Shown here: in pieces, positions 4,971 through 6,551 of the stretch
How the letters are laid out: each line of letters starts with the position of its first letter
How positions within the stretch are numbered: position 1 is the stretch's first letter
Source: an uncultured Porphyromonas sp.
Lineage (GTDB): Bacteria > Bacteroidota > Bacteroidia > Bacteroidales > Porphyromonadaceae
DNA: 6,551 nucleotides
Assembly (NCBI GenBank): GCA_946997275.1
Contig: CAMPUN010000064.1
Location: forward strand, 1 to 6,551
Direction of reading: 5' to 3'
Translations under genes and position numbers: made by a program
Notes under the pieces: model-generated
Seen by the model: the letters and a program-made list of their open reading frames with translations, nothing else
What the model was told of the DNA's origin: nothing
Database searches by the model: none

Positions 4971-6356
4971 ATGCACTATCTTACGGTAGACTTCGGTAGT
5001 ACCTACACGAAGTTGACTCTGATAGATGTAGCCAATGCGGAGATAGTGGCGACAGCCTCTGCCTTTACCACCATCACGACTGATGTGCTGGAGGGCTTTA
5101 ACAATGCCTGGCAGAAGATCTTAGCACAGCACCCCGATGCTCACTACGACCGCCTGCTCTCCTGTAGTAGTGCGGCTGGTGGACTCAAGATGGTGGCTCT
5201 GGGACTGGTGCCCTCGCTCACCTCTAAGGCGGCCAAGATGGCTGCCTCTTCGGCGGGCGCTAAGGTGGTCAAGACCTACGCCTATGAGATCTCTCATGCG
5301 GAGCAGGAGGAGATCTATGAGATCAATCCAGATCTGGTACTCCTATGCGGTGGTACCGACGGGGGCAACAAGGAGGTGATCCTGGCTAATGCACGTCGTC
5401 TAGCAGAGATCGATAGACCCTTTGCGATTATCGCTGCGGGCAATAAGTCGGCCTCTTATGATCTAGAGGAGATCTTCGCTCAGTGCGACAAGAAGTGCGT
5501 CGTCACGGAGAATGTGATGCCTGAGTTTGGGCAGATCAACATCTTGCCCGCTCGCCAGTGCATCATGGATCTCTTCATCAGTCGCATCATCGATGCCAAG
5601 GGTCTGGGCGAGGTGCAGAAGCGTGCCGAGCTGGAGATTATCCCGACTCCCTTTGCGGTCCTCAAGGCGTGCGAACTACTGAGCAAGGGCATTGACGAGG
5701 AGCACCCCGGTTGGGGCGACCTGATGGCGGTAGATCTAGGTGGAGCGACGACCGATATTTACTCGATGACTGACGGAGCTCCGTCGATGGACAATGTCCT
5801 GATCAAAGGCATCCCCGAGCCTTACAGCAAGCGTACCGTAGAGGGTGACCTCGGTATGCGCTACAGCTTGAAGGCGCTGGAGGACGAGACCGATGTCAAG
5901 GCTCTAGCACGAGCTTACGGGGTCACGCCTGAGGCGATCGTCGACTGGGTCGAGCGCTGTGCGGCTAGTCCCGACACGGTTGCTGAGCCTGGCTCACAGG
6001 AGCAGGTGATCGAGGAGGCTCTAGCTTACAGTGCCGTAGACATAGCGGTGGAGCGCCACGCTGGCGTCATTAGCAAGGTCTACACGCCGATAGGCGAGAT
6101 GTTTACCCTCGTTGGTAAGGACTTGACGCAAGTGCCACGACTCATTGGTATTGGTGGCGCGCTGATCAACAGCTCTGACCCGGCTCGTATCCTCTCGGGG
6201 AGTCGCTTTAACCCTCAGAGATACGAGTATGCGAAGCCCAAGGAGCCACAGTTTTACCTAGACAAGCGCTACATCATAGCGAGCATGGGGCTACTCAGTC
6301 AGGTAGCTCCCGAGGTAGCTCTCACGATCTTGCAGCGAGAGGTACTACCTATATAA
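4971..6356 (+). CDS. glmL: MutL/GlmL, glutamate mutase-associated ASKHA protein
   Basis: A 461-residue protein of the MutL family (unrelated to the mismatch-repair MutL), encoded between the S and E subunits of glutamate mutase as in Clostridium. ASKHA-type ATP-binding motifs are visible in order: phosphate-1 VDFGSTYTKL (6-15), LLCGGTDGGNK (124-134), phosphate-2 VDLGGATTDIYS (254-265), and the adenosine-type motif LIGIGGALI (391-399). RTVEGDLGMRYS (288-299) is also typical of the family. By analogy with reactivases of B12 enzymes it is thought to restore enzyme inactivated by loss of the cofactor, using ATP; this has been inferred for the family rather than shown broadly. It starts one base after the mutS stop and is followed by a 49-nt gap before mutE, all on one transcript by spacing. 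Length and motifs show no truncation. Confidence 0.92.
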   Translation: MHYLTVDFGSTYTKLTLIDVANAEIVATASAFTTITTDVLEGFNNAWQKILAQHPDAHYDRLLSCSSAAGGLKMVALGLVPSLTSKAAKMAASSAGAKVVKTYAYEISHAEQEEIYEINPDLVLLCGGTDGGNKEVILANARRLAEIDRPFAIIAAGNKSASYDLEEIFAQCDKKCVVTENVMPEFGQINILPARQCIMDLFISRIIDAKGLGEVQKRAELEIIPTPFAVLKACELLSKGIDEEHPGWGDLMAVDLGGATTDIYSMTDGAPSMDNVLIKGIPEPYSKRTVEGDLGMRYSLKALEDETDVKALARAYGVTPEAIVDWVERCAASPDTVAEPGSQEQVIEEALAYSAVDIAVERHAGVISKVYTPIGEMFTLVGKDLTQVPRLIGIGGALINSSDPARILSGSRFNPQRYEYAKPKEPQFYLDKRYIIASMGLLSQVAPEVALTILQREVLPI

Positions 6357-6405
6357 TAATATAGACATACAAAGACTCAATCACTCATACAGATTCCCCT
6401 ATCAC

Positions 6406-6551
6406 ATGGAACTTAGGAATAAGCGCATAGACAACGATACCTTCTACAAGGAGCGTAAGGAGGTTCTCGCCTCATGGCCTACGGGCAAAGATGTCAACTT
6501 TGAAGAGGCTGTCGAATTTCAAAAGTCAATCCCCGAGGAGAAGATCTTCGG
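6406..6551 (+). CDS. glmE: Glutamate mutase large subunit MutE/GlmE, N-terminal fragment
   Basis: The first 48 codons of the catalytic epsilon subunit; the gene continues past the right edge. The start MELRNKRID and the following ERKEVLASWPTGKDV and EEAVEFQKSIPEEK match the known MutE N-terminus (MELKNK..., EEVLQQWPTGKEV, EAV.YLK.IP.EK in clostridial MutE, from memory). MutE forms the TIM barrel in which the adenosyl radical acts on glutamate and is active as an E2S2 complex with MutS. The barrel and substrate-binding residues are outside the window. It lies 49 nt after mutL in the same direction. Confidence 0.92.
   Translation, partial: MELRNKRIDNDTFYKERKEVLASWPTGKDVNFEEAVEFQKSIPEEKIF

Overview
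The window looks like chromosomal DNA of a Bacteroidales bacterium, most likely a Porphyromonas close to P. asaccharolytica or P. uenonis. The evidence is a Bacteroidota-only gene (DUF3822) next to rsmD, promoter elements of the Bacteroidota type (TAnnTTTG), start codons without Shine-Dalgarno sequences, roughly 50% GC, and a B12-dependent glutamate mutase operon as used by amino-acid-fermenting anaerobes. The species is inferred from general knowledge, not from a search.

Layout: (1) 1-1873, minus strand: the first 16 codons of rsmD, a DUF3822 gene just upstream of it, and a conserved membrane-anchored Bacteroidales protein of unknown function with a recognisable promoter. (2) 1742-2402: a 660-base stretch with no gene, full of imperfect direct repeats, a three-unit 21-base tandem repeat ending in a terminator-like hairpin, and a nested set of inverted repeats whose last arm runs through the stop codon of the next gene. 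(3) 2403-4280, minus strand: a two-gene operon made of an HExxH lipoprotein and a CapA-family (PGA_cap) metallophosphatase-like protein. (4) 4330-6551, plus strand: a divergently transcribed glutamate mutase operon with a leader of about 210 nt, then mutS (glmS), mutL (glmL) and the start of mutE (glmE).

The most striking observation is at the 5' end of the lipoprotein gene. Six perfect copies of ACAG (minus strand) lie between the only plausible ATG (4249) and the lipoprotein signal peptide. With six copies the ATG frame ends at a TGA after 28 codons. With four or seven copies the ATG joins in frame to a complete signal peptide with a lipobox, giving a 262-residue lipoprotein. This is the signature of a slipped-strand, phase-variable contingency locus, shown here in its OFF state.

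In the plus-strand operon, MutS (B12-binding subunit) and MutE (catalytic barrel) form glutamate mutase, which interconverts L-glutamate and (2S,3S)-3-methylaspartate using adenosylcobalamin. MutL is the ASKHA-fold protein encoded with them and is presumed to be a reactivation or repair factor. No cobalamin riboswitch was recognised in the leader, but it contains other foldable elements.
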